From assembly GCA_020439925.1 (NCBI GenBank), contig JAGRPC010000401.1, positions 208 through 35,282 on the forward strand: a stretch of 35,075 bases of DNA, given 5' to 3'. The position numbers and the translations under genes are program-made. This stretch comes from Verrucomicrobiia bacterium (GTDB lineage Bacteria > Verrucomicrobiota > Verrucomicrobiia > Verrucomicrobiales > DEV007). Below, in pieces: positions 1 through 7,097 of the stretch (positions within the stretch are counted from its first letter, which is position 1; the number at the start of each line of letters is the position of its first letter). The notes below the pieces were generated by a model, which worked only from the letters and a program-made list of their open reading frames with translations, made no database searches and had not been told where the DNA came from.

Positions 1-458
1 CGATTCCCGGCGGTCTCGAGCAGAATCATGTGGAAGGCGAGATCGAGACTGTGAAAAGGACGGGAAACGGTATCGGCCGCGGTTTTTTTACCTGAGCGCC
101 GCACCTTGGCCACCAGGTTCGCGGAAGCCTGAAGGTTCGCGTCGAGCTCGGTGAACTGGGCATCGGTGAGCTTTTCGGTGGCTCGTCGCACGGCAAAGGT
201 TTCGAGCGCTTCGCGCAGTTCGTAGAGTTCCACTGCTTCATCCATGGTCAGCGACCGCACGACGGCTCCCAGTTGGGGAACGAGTTCCACCAGGCCCTCG
301 CTCGCGAGCTGGCCGACGGCCTCGCGCACGGGGGTGGCGCTGACTCCGATTTCACGACCGATCATTCCGTAGGAGAGTCGCGTGCCGGGCGGCACGGTCC
401 CGTCCAGCAGTTTCTGGCGGAGGTGGCGGTAAGCCCGTTGGGAATGATTGTCAGACAT
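1..458 (-). CDS. GntR-family (FadR/FCD type) transcriptional regulator, 3' end beyond window
   Basis: The minus-strand frame starts at the ATG at 458-456 and is open to the window edge, so 152 residues are seen and the C terminus is missing. The first 70 residues form a winged helix typical of GntR proteins: YRHLRQKLLDGTVPPGTRLS, then IGVSATPVREAVGQLASEGL, which is the recognition helix region. From about residue 75 a helical FCD-type effector domain begins (ELREALETFAVRRA). The family binds DNA as dimers and is released by small carboxylic or sugar acids; the ligand here cannot be read. An in-frame stop lies 12 bp upstream of the ATG, so no earlier ATG is possible. There is no Shine-Dalgarno sequence, and the mRNA may be leaderless. 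It is divergent from the DUF5069-glpD pair, which it may control (inference). Confidence 0.88.
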   Translation of the reverse strand, partial: MSDNHSQRAYRHLRQKLLDGTVPPGTRLSYGMIGREIGVSATPVREAVGQLASEGLVELVPQLGAVVRSLTMDEAVELYELREALETFAVRRATEKLTDAQFTELDANLQASANLVAKVRRSGKKTAADTVSRPFHSLDLAFHMILLETAGN

Positions 459-459
459 C

Positions 460-488
460 TGTATGGAAGTCTATAGAGGTGTATGGAA
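460..488. promoter_or_regulatory. Candidate operator/promoter of the GntR gene: paired direct repeats
   Basis: The 9-mer TGTATGGAA occurs at 460-468 and again at 480-488. The spacing is exactly 20 bp, about two helical turns, and the palindrome CTATAG (471-476) lies between them. The pair sits directly against the GntR start codon, and a -10-like TATAGA can be read on the minus strand inside it. GntR proteins often repress themselves from such sites. This is inferred from position and repeat only; the two halves are direct rather than the usual inverted repeats. Confidence 0.35.
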
Positions 489-609
489 CGGTGGAAAAGC
501 GCCAGTCCGAAATGACCGTGATCACGCCCTGTTTCGGTCGGATCCGGCCGGGGCGAATCATCCGGGTGGGGAAAGGAGGCAGGATTGACAAGGCGGGTGG
601 AAAGATGGA

Positions 610-1059
610 ATGCTCGTGGCGATGAGCGCGCCGCCAGATCCCGCCACGCTTCCCTGCGGACCTCTCGAGGAGGTCGGGGGACTCAAGTATTTCCCTCGCA
701 TGACTGCCAAGATTCGGCTGCATGATTCGGGCAGGCTGTGGGAAGACCTCCACGCCAACCTGGGAAAAGGGTCAGATGCGGCGTGCGCCGCCTTTCTTCA
801 CGTGGACTATGAAGCGATGAGGAAGCGGGTGCTCGAAGGCGGCGATGACGAGGAGATCCTTCGCTGGTGCGAGGAACAGGGCAGGACACTCAACGATACC
901 GACCGGCTCGTCTGGAATCACTACGTGACGAAGCTGGGATGGAACGATCACATCTCGGAGATCCTCGTCCGGCGCAAAGCCGACGCCGGGCTTGCCGGGC
1001 GCGACGACATCCAGACCATCGCACACTATATCGACGTGGACGAAGGCAGGGCTTCGTGA
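610..1059 (+). CDS. DUF5069 domain-containing protein
   Basis: This 149-residue soluble protein matches the DUF5069 pattern as I remember it: a LKYFPRMTAKIRLHDSGRL segment near residue 25, then DLHANLGKGSDAACAAFL, and a C-terminal helical part with WNHYVTKLGWND. No enzymatic motif, signal peptide or membrane segment is visible, and the function of the family is not established to my knowledge. The ATG at 610 and an in-frame ATG at 622 are both possible starts; neither has a strong ribosome binding site. A perfect AGGAGG at 574-579 lies too far upstream to serve either. The stop is 3 bp before glpD, so the two are probably co-transcribed. Confidence 0.8.
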   Translation: MLVAMSAPPDPATLPCGPLEEVGGLKYFPRMTAKIRLHDSGRLWEDLHANLGKGSDAACAAFLHVDYEAMRKRVLEGGDDEEILRWCEEQGRTLNDTDRLVWNHYVTKLGWNDHISEILVRRKADAGLAGRDDIQTIAHYIDVDEGRAS

Positions 1060-1062
1060 GCG

Positions 1063-2628
1063 GTGTCGATCAACCCTCCTCAGGCACGTTCAGTGAACCG
1101 GAAAGATCAGCTCGACCGGCTCGGCGATTCCTCGGAGGCATGGGACGTGATCGTCATCGGCGGAGGAGCCACGGGTCTGTCGATCGCCCTCGATGCTTCG
1201 ACCCGGGGCTATCGCACGGCCCTCTTCGAGCAGGCTGATTTTGCCGAGGGGACCTCTTCGAAAAGCACGAAACTGATCCACGGTGGGGTTCGGTATCTCC
1301 GCAACGGTGAGATCGGGTTGGTGAGAGAATCGCTGAGGGAACGTGGACGGCTTTTGAGAAACGCCCCGGGCCTTGTCGAACCCCTCGAGTTTGTCGTTCC
1401 GGCCTACCGGTGGCACGAGCGTTTCTTCTACGGCAGCGGGCTGTTGCTCTATGACCTCCTCGCCGGCGGTCTGGGAATCGGCCGCACCGGACACCCCGGC
1501 AGGGAATCGGTCCTTTCCAGGGTTCCGAATCTGCGAGGCCGGGGCTTGCGTGGAGGGACACTCTACTGGGATGGCCAGTTCGACGATGCCGCTCTCGCTC
1601 TCGCCATGGCAAGAACGGCAGTTGCTCATGGAGGTCTGGTCCTGAACCGGGTCAAGGTGACCGGGCTCGTCAAGGAAGGCGGACGGATCAGAGGGGTCGA
1701 GATCTCGGATAGCCAAGAAGGGATCGAGCGGGTGGTAAGGGGAAAGGTGGTGATCAACGCGACGGGAGTTTTTGCCGACGAAGTCCGCCGACTCGACGAA
1801 GAAGGAGCGGAAATTTCGGTTCGTCCGAGCCAGGGAATTCACCTTGTCCTGGAACGACGATTTCTCGGAGGCGAGACCGCGGTGATGATTCCGAAGACGG
1901 AGGATGGCCGCGTCCTCTTTCTGATCCCGTGGAAAAACCGGCTCCTCCTCGGAACCACCGATACGGAGGGGGTAGAGGCGTCGTTGCATCCCCGTCCCCT
2001 CGAGGAAGAAATCGACTATCTCATCCGCCACGCGGCGCTCTACCTGGAATCTGCTCCCTCGCGCGGAGACATCCGGGCGGTCTTCGCCGGCCTGCGTCCG
2101 CTCGCGAAACCGCCCCGTTCCAAAGGAGCTGCCTCCACCGCGGCCCTTTCGCGGAGTCACTGCCTCTTCGCGAGTGCCTCCGGCCTGGTGACCATGACGG
2201 GCGGAAAGTGGACGACCTGCCGCGAGATGGGCGAAGAGGCCGTGGATCTGGCGGCTTCTATCGGAGAGTTGCCGACGAGACCCTGTCGGACGCACGACCT
2301 GACCCTGTTGATATCGCCGGAACCGGAGCCGGGCGAATCGTTGGATCCGGAACTGCCCTGCCACATGGGCCACGTCGAAAGGGCCGTTCGCGAAGAAATG
2401 GCTTTGACCCTCGACGACGTTCTCAGCCGGAGAACGCGTTCGGCCTTTCTCGACGAGGCCGCCGCGATGCGCTGCGCTCCGCGGGTGGCTTCAAAAATGG
2501 CCGAACTGCTCGGCCGGGATGAAGCCTGGGCAAAAGCCGAAGTGGCCGCTTTCGGCGCGTTGCGGACGCTCGATCAAAGCGATCCGACGTCCCAGAGACC
2601 GTCCGTGGCGGATCCGGAGGGATCGTAG
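1063..2628 (+). CDS. glpD: Glycerol-3-phosphate dehydrogenase (FAD, respiratory)
   Basis: The product oxidises sn-glycerol 3-phosphate to dihydroxyacetone phosphate and passes electrons to the quinone pool at the inner membrane. At 521 residues it is the usual size for GlpD. The N-terminal Rossmann FAD site reads DVIVIGGGATGLSIALDAST (about residues 27-46). It is followed by the family signature TSSKSTKLIHGGVRYL (about 65-80), a middle catalytic part containing LLLGTTDTE, and the C-terminal helical domain (LPCHMGHVERAVREEM onward). The start used is a GTG 3 bp after the DUF5069 stop; another GTG at 1093 is possible, as the first ten residues do not look conserved. The last 55 bp overlap the 3' end of the convergent prepilin gene, so the two genes meet tail to tail with no terminator between them. 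Control by the divergent GntR protein is possible but not shown. Confidence 0.95.
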   Translation: MSINPPQARSVNRKDQLDRLGDSSEAWDVIVIGGGATGLSIALDASTRGYRTALFEQADFAEGTSSKSTKLIHGGVRYLRNGEIGLVRESLRERGRLLRNAPGLVEPLEFVVPAYRWHERFFYGSGLLLYDLLAGGLGIGRTGHPGRESVLSRVPNLRGRGLRGGTLYWDGQFDDAALALAMARTAVAHGGLVLNRVKVTGLVKEGGRIRGVEISDSQEGIERVVRGKVVINATGVFADEVRRLDEEGAEISVRPSQGIHLVLERRFLGGETAVMIPKTEDGRVLFLIPWKNRLLLGTTDTEGVEASLHPRPLEEEIDYLIRHAALYLESAPSRGDIRAVFAGLRPLAKPPRSKGAASTAALSRSHCLFASASGLVTMTGGKWTTCREMGEEAVDLAASIGELPTRPCRTHDLTLLISPEPEPGESLDPELPCHMGHVERAVREEMALTLDDVLSRRTRSAFLDEAAAMRCAPRVASKMAELLGRDEAWAKAEVAAFGALRTLDQSDPTSQRPSVADPEGS

Positions 2629-2990
2629 TTGGACGATCCGAACTTCAACACCGGCGGCATCATCTGGACGTTGATGGTGAGAGTCTCGTTGTTTTTTCCG
2701 GTCTGGGTCGGCATGGCTCCCGGACGTCCCGGCAGGTAGGGAATGAGCTCTTCGTTCGTGAAGGTGGCGTAGCTTTTCGAAGGCTGATCGGCGAGGAAAC
2801 TCTTCTGAGCAAGATAGACCGCCCGGAGTTTCTCGGAGGCGTCACGCCCCTTGCGCCAGTCGGTCATGGAACTGACCGAATAGGTGACGATACCCGCGAG
2901 GGTCAGCATCAGGCCAATGACCAGGGTGATCTCGACGAGCGAAAGCCCGCGGCACTTCTGGCGGGCCTGAAGGTTGGAGGGTGCTTTCAC
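2574..2990 (-). CDS. Type IV prepilin-like protein (pseudopilin), last gene of the pilus operon
   Basis: This 138-residue protein has a short basic leader ending in CRG, then LSLVEITLVIGLMLTLAGIV. That is a class III (prepilin peptidase) site with Gly at -1, Leu at +1 and the conserved Glu at +5, running into the hydrophobic helix that packs in the fibre core. The rest is a small globular domain of about 100 residues with no cysteines after cleavage. It lies 43 bp after the small one-TM gene and is the last minus-strand gene of the pilC/pilB cluster. A minor pilin or pseudopilin that joins the fibre made by that machine is the natural reading. Its 3' end overlaps glpD by 55 bp on the other strand. 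Confidence 0.85.
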   Translation of the reverse strand: MKAPSNLQARQKCRGLSLVEITLVIGLMLTLAGIVTYSVSSMTDWRKGRDASEKLRAVYLAQKSFLADQPSKSYATFTNEELIPYLPGRPGAMPTQTGKNNETLTINVQMMPPVLKFGSSNYDPSGSATDGLWDVGSL

Positions 2991-3033
2991 GGGAGGAGGG
3001 GAGGGAGGAGAGATTCCGTTGGGGAAACGGAAC

Positions 3034-3471
3034 TCAAGGTTTGGCGGGGGCCGTAGCGGCCGGCTTTTTTACCGGCTTTCCAGGATCCTCTTCCTCGGCT
3101 GAAAGGTATTTCCAGAGCCGAACCGGGATGCCTGAAAAGGCTATGGTAACTATGATAAGTATAAAAATAGCCCAAGCGACTTGTAAAGAAAAACTTTTCT
3201 CCGGGTTGTTAAAAAGCTTCTTGGTGGATCCGGTGCGTTCCGAGACGCGCGAGGTGTAGGTGATGTTGGCGACCTCGAGCCTGGCAGTCAGTTCGCTCAT
3301 TTGCTGGTCGTTGTGGACCGTGAAGCAATAGCGATAGCGGCCGCCGCTTTCCTCGGACGTTTCTTCGAGAAGAACTCCGGGCGGAACATCCTGCGGGAGG
3401 GTGTTGCAGTAGACTTTGCAGATGTAGACGAACTCCTTTCGGAGCCAACGGTCGAGTGCGGTCTGTTGCAT
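3034..3471 (-). CDS. Small single-pass membrane protein of the pilus operon, unknown function
   Basis: I do not recognise this 145-residue protein. Residues 1-90 are soluble and contain three cysteines (C18, C22 and one near residue 50), in a compact alpha/beta-looking stretch (VYCNTLPQDVPPGVLLEETS). A single strong membrane helix lies near residues 97-114 (VAWAIFILIIVTIAFSGI), followed by a short charged tail ending in Pro/Ala/Lys-rich sequence. With no signal peptide, the long N-terminal part is probably cytoplasmic. It sits between pilC (51 bp upstream) and a prepilin (43 bp downstream), all on the minus strand, so a part in the pilus inner-membrane platform is likely but not shown. Confidence 0.75.
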   Translation of the reverse strand: MQQTALDRWLRKEFVYICKVYCNTLPQDVPPGVLLEETSEESGGRYRYCFTVHNDQQMSELTARLEVANITYTSRVSERTGSTKKLFNNPEKSFSLQVAWAIFILIIVTIAFSGIPVRLWKYLSAEEEDPGKPVKKPAATAPAKP

Positions 3472-3522
3472 GGCGTTAGGTGAGGTTGTGGAGGAGGAGA
3501 GGACGGGGAGGGGAGGGGAGGA

Positions 3523-4719
3523 TCACAAGCCTTGGCCGTTCATCATCTTGGGACCCATGAGGAAGATGGGAAGGAATGCGCCGATAAAGACCATCGTGAT
3601 GAGGATGGCGGCAGCGATGAGGACAAAGATGTTCACGATCTGGGCGAATTCGGAGACGATCTGATCGACATCCTCCTCGTACATGTTCGTCAGAAGTTTC
3701 AGCTGCTGGGCGAGCGAGGAGGAACGTTCCCCGATGGAAATGAGGTGCGATACCTGTGGGTCGCAAGAGGTGAACTTTCTCACGGCTTCGGAGAAGGGAA
3801 GGCCGGTTTCCAGATAGCGTTTGCCGGCACTGATGAGCTCTTCGTACATGGGGGTCCCCTTGAGAGATTCGGCCGAGATCTCGACGGCTTTCGAGAGGTT
3901 GATGCCGTTCGAGTGAAGCATTTCCATCGTGCCAAGGAAAAGGAGCTGTCGCATTCCCATGACAAGCTTGCGGAGCAGACGCCAGCGTGCCATGAGGAAA
4001 TAGACGACGGCATTTCTCACCTTCTCGACCATGAAGAAGGTAGCCACGGACCCGATGATTCCGGCGACGACGAATACCCAGATCTTCTTGGTGATGTGGC
4101 TCATCTTGAAAAGGATGGCCGAGAGCGCGTCGGGTTCCTGTCCGACGTCCTTGATGATTTTCTCGATCTCGGGAATGATGCGAAGCTGGGCCCCGATGAA
4201 AAGCATGATGAGCGCAAAGATGATGATGGAAGGCAACATCGTGGCCTTCCGCATCTTTGATTTGAACTCGGCCTCTTTCTTGAGGCGGCCGGCAATCGAT
4301 TCGAATGCCTGATCGAGCTGGCCGGCATCGGTTCCCGCCCGGATCAGCGAGACGAACTTGTCATCGAACTTTCCACACTTGGAAAAGGCGGCATAGGCGG
4401 GTTGTCCCGTGTCGATGTGTTCCCGGACGGTCTTCAGAGTGGAACGGACGAAAGGTGAGGGGTGGCCGTTCGAATAGTATTTGAGCGCATCGGCCGTGTT
4501 GATGTTCGCCCGCAGCATGGAGGACATGCCGCGACAGAGCTTGATGAGTTCTTTCTGGGGAAACTTCGAGTTTTTCTCGGACTTGGAGAAAAGCGTTTTC
4601 TTCTGTCCGGGCCCGTGGTGGGCCGAGAGCGAGGCATTCTTTTCCTTGATCCGCGCGGCGAGGGCGGCCTGGGCGGCGGAAACGGGGGCTGCATCGGATT
4701 CTTTCATGGAGGAAGACAA
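3523..4719 (-). CDS. pilC: PilC/GspF-family inner-membrane platform protein
   Basis: This 398-residue protein carries the two tandem T2SF domains of the family. The first has RGMSSMLRANINTADALKYY (about residues 65-84) and SLIRAGTDAGQLDQAFESIA; the second has MEMLHSNGINLSKAVEI and LISIGERSSSLAQQLKLL. Three membrane helices are visible, near residues 160-180, 212-232 and 363-388, the last ending in GAFLPIFLMGPKMM as is usual for PilC. The protein would connect the cytoplasmic ATPases to the growing fibre. The first 60 residues are polar, Lys/Ala-rich and probably cytoplasmic. It starts 9 bp after the pilB stop, which supports co-expression. Confidence 0.95.
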   Translation of the reverse strand: MSSSMKESDAAPVSAAQAALAARIKEKNASLSAHHGPGQKKTLFSKSEKNSKFPQKELIKLCRGMSSMLRANINTADALKYYSNGHPSPFVRSTLKTVREHIDTGQPAYAAFSKCGKFDDKFVSLIRAGTDAGQLDQAFESIAGRLKKEAEFKSKMRKATMLPSIIIFALIMLFIGAQLRIIPEIEKIIKDVGQEPDALSAILFKMSHITKKIWVFVVAGIIGSVATFFMVEKVRNAVVYFLMARWRLLRKLVMGMRQLLFLGTMEMLHSNGINLSKAVEISAESLKGTPMYEELISAGKRYLETGLPFSEAVRKFTSCDPQVSHLISIGERSSSLAQQLKLLTNMYEEDVDQIVSEFAQIVNIFVLIAAAILITMVFIGAFLPIFLMGPKMMNGQGL

Positions 4720-4728
4720 AAAGAGGGA

Positions 4729-6417
4729 TTATTCGCCCACGGACATGTCGATGGCCTTGCGAAGGGCGTCGAGATCGGTGCGTCCTTCGCGGACCAGTTT
4801 CAGACCGCTGGTGCGGAGGGAGGGGAGAATGCCCTGTTCTCGCACGGCAAGCTCGAGTTCATAGGGGCTGAGGGTTCCCTTGGAGAGGGCGTCTGACCAT
4901 TCCGGAGTGATGGGAATGATCTCGAGAATGGCGGCGCGGCCGAGGTACCCGCGTTCGGAGCATTCCTTGCAACCTTCAACGCTGCGGTGGAAAATCGGAG
5001 TCTCGCGCCATTCTTCGCCAAGATTGAACTTCCGGATTTCGCGTTCGGTAAGACCCGGTTTCCTCACCTTGCAGTAGGGGCAGAGAATCTTGATGAGTCG
5101 CTGGGCGCAAGCTGCCTTCAGGGTCTGGGCGATCTTCCAGCGCTCAATCCCGAGCTGCTCGAAACGTTCGATGATCTGGGAAGCCCGCGGGGTGTGGATG
5201 GTGGTGAGAACCTTGTGGCCGGTGATGGCCGCCTCGATGGCAAGTTCGGCTGAGTCGTAATCGCGAACCTCCCCCATGAGAATAATGTCAGGGTCGGAGC
5301 GCATGAAGGAGGCGATCATGGGCTTGAACTCCGAAGGGCGGATGTCGCAGTGGATAACGCCCGGGATTTCGTCCTCGACGGGGTTCTCGAGAGTGAGGAT
5401 GTTGTCCTCCGGGCGGTTGAGTTCCCGCAACATGGCGTTGAGGGTCGTCGATTTACCGGACCCCGTCGGACCCGACATGACGATGATGCCCGAGGGAATC
5501 GCCATGACGCGCTCGAGTTCGAAAAGGGTCGCCGCATCGAAGGCGAGCGAACCGACGCCGAGCTTGGCCTCGAAGTGGCTCTTGTCGAGAATCCGCATCG
5601 TGACGTGATACCCGCGATAGGTGCGGTGGCGTTCGAAACGCATGTCGATGGAACGCCTGAGGTAGCTGACCGTGAATCGGCCCGAGATGCCCGGTCGTTT
5701 CGCTCGCTCCTCCGGAGCCAGGCCCATCAGGTTGAGGAGAAAGGCGTCGACACGGTCCTTGAGTTTCCAAGGGATCTCGTACTTTTCGCCCATGTCCCCG
5801 TCGATACGGTAGCTGTAGTGGACGCGGTCCTTCTCGCACTTCACGTGAATGTCGGAGGCACGGAGCTTGACCCCATCGGAGACGATTTTTGCGACGAGTT
5901 GGGCGAGGGGTTCCTCGTGTTTGTCGGTGACGTTGAAATCGTTGATTTCCTCGGATCCCTCGTCGACCTCGATGGCATCGATCTCCGACTGGGAGGGCCC
6001 CGTCGTTCTCGAGATGGTCTCGATGACCTTGGTGATTTCGGCGGCCGGAGCGAGAATCTTGGTTACTTCGAGCTCAGGGTACTGCTGGGAGAAGTTGTCT
6101 TCGGCGGTGGGGTCCCAGGGGTTGGCAACGGCGATGTAGACCTGTTCGGTGTCCTTGAAGAGAGGGACGAACATGCCGCGGTTCAGCAGATTCGGATCGC
6201 TGTGCTCGAGGAGGGATCTATCGACGAAATCCTTGATCTTGAAGAAGAGGGGGAGGCCCGTGAGGGTTCCAACCGCTGCCAGAATCCGATTGGTCGTGCA
6301 GGTCCGCGGAATGTCCTCGCGCGATCTCTCCGCGAGGGAGGGATCGAACGCGATCAACTGGTCCACCACGGCGTCGGTGATGGTCTCGTTGAGGGGAAAT
6401 CCGATGTTGAGGTTCAT
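4729..6417 (-). CDS. pilB: PilB/GspE-family assembly ATPase
   Basis: This hexameric ATPase drives fibre extension. I place the start at the ATG at 6417-6415. It overlaps the stop of the upstream gene as ATGA and gives a 562-residue protein of normal family length; longer readings in this frame run into low-quality sequence. The N-terminal part (residues 1-150) is MshEN-like (PLFFKIKDFVDR, MFVPLFKDTEQVYIAVANPW). Then come the N2 domain (RASDIHVKCEKDRVHYSYRI, about 190), Walker A GPTGSGKST near 316, Walker B DIILMGEVRD near 374 and the His box TTIHTPRASQ. Four cysteines, CPYC near 445 and CKEC near 482, form the zinc-binding tetracysteine motif common in GspE/PilB. I do not see the classical c-di-GMP binding motif of MshEN in the N-terminal part. 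Confidence 0.95.
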   Translation of the reverse strand: MNLNIGFPLNETITDAVVDQLIAFDPSLAERSREDIPRTCTTNRILAAVGTLTGLPLFFKIKDFVDRSLLEHSDPNLLNRGMFVPLFKDTEQVYIAVANPWDPTAEDNFSQQYPELEVTKILAPAAEITKVIETISRTTGPSQSEIDAIEVDEGSEEINDFNVTDKHEEPLAQLVAKIVSDGVKLRASDIHVKCEKDRVHYSYRIDGDMGEKYEIPWKLKDRVDAFLLNLMGLAPEERAKRPGISGRFTVSYLRRSIDMRFERHRTYRGYHVTMRILDKSHFEAKLGVGSLAFDAATLFELERVMAIPSGIIVMSGPTGSGKSTTLNAMLRELNRPEDNILTLENPVEDEIPGVIHCDIRPSEFKPMIASFMRSDPDIILMGEVRDYDSAELAIEAAITGHKVLTTIHTPRASQIIERFEQLGIERWKIAQTLKAACAQRLIKILCPYCKVRKPGLTEREIRKFNLGEEWRETPIFHRSVEGCKECSERGYLGRAAILEIIPITPEWSDALSKGTLSPYELELAVREQGILPSLRTSGLKLVREGRTDLDALRKAIDMSVGE

Positions 6418-7097
6418 GTGCCGAAATGCCTGCCGAGAGTGTACTTCCAGGCGTTGTAGTCGGTGGTGGTGACGAAGAAGAACGGTTTGCGACCGACTTC
6501 GTGCTGAATCTCGTTGGAGATGAGCCGGGCGGAGGCGGTGGCGGTAAAGGGGTTGACACAGGTGATGGTGAAAAAGTCCTTCTCGTTCACCTGGATAACG
6601 GGGGTTCCGAGCAGGCGGCAGATTTCGGAAATCGCGGGGAAGGAATTGTAGAACTCGATCGGCGTGTCGGTCTGGTGGGCAAAGGCGAGGTGGGTGATCT
6701 TGGTCTTCGAGTAAGAGATCAGTGACTTGGTGAGGCGCAGGATATTCTCCTTGGCATCGAGCTCCGGGCGTTTCCAGCCCTCGAAGTGGAGGAAGAGGAG
6801 AGCGTCCATGAACGGTTTTCCCTTTTCGACTCCGTTCAGATACTTCAGGTATTGCTGGGTGATCCTGCCGGTGTCTTCCGGACTGAGCTTGCCGATCTTG
6901 TTGAGAGCCTGAAAGGTGTACTCTCCGCAGTGCGCCATCTGCCGCCGGAGCAAGTCCGTCGTTGGGATTCTCGGGGCCTCGGCGGCGGCCTCCCCGCCTC
7001 CGATCGCTTCCTCCTTGGCCGCAGGTTGGACTGAAGAAGGGGCGTTTGGAGGCAGAGTCGGCGACGCAGGGGCTTCCTGGGCTGTCGCTTGGCTCAT
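6414..7097 (-). CDS. Stand-alone MshEN-like protein encoded between secretin and pilB
   Basis: This 227-residue protein has no signal peptide or membrane segment. Residues 1-45 are Ala/Pro/Glu-rich and probably flexible. Residues 46-140 look helical (DLLRRQMAHCGEYTFQALNK). Residues about 145-227 resemble the second half of the N-terminal domain of GspE/PilB ATPases: a segment ending RLLGTPVIQVNEKDFF, then a hydrophobic strand with FTITCVNPFTATASARL, and a last part FFFVTTTDYNAWKYTLGRHF. There is no Walker motif. The ATG overlaps the secretin stop, and its own stop overlaps the pilB start, each as ATGA, so translation of the three should be coupled. It may be a partner that docks on PilB or on the platform. 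Assignment to the MshEN fold is by pattern only and is not certain. Confidence 0.7.
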   Translation of the reverse strand: MSQATAQEAPASPTLPPNAPSSVQPAAKEEAIGGGEAAAEAPRIPTTDLLRRQMAHCGEYTFQALNKIGKLSPEDTGRITQQYLKYLNGVEKGKPFMDALLFLHFEGWKRPELDAKENILRLTKSLISYSKTKITHLAFAHQTDTPIEFYNSFPAISEICRLLGTPVIQVNEKDFFTITCVNPFTATASARLISNEIQHEVGRKPFFFVTTTDYNAWKYTLGRHFGT

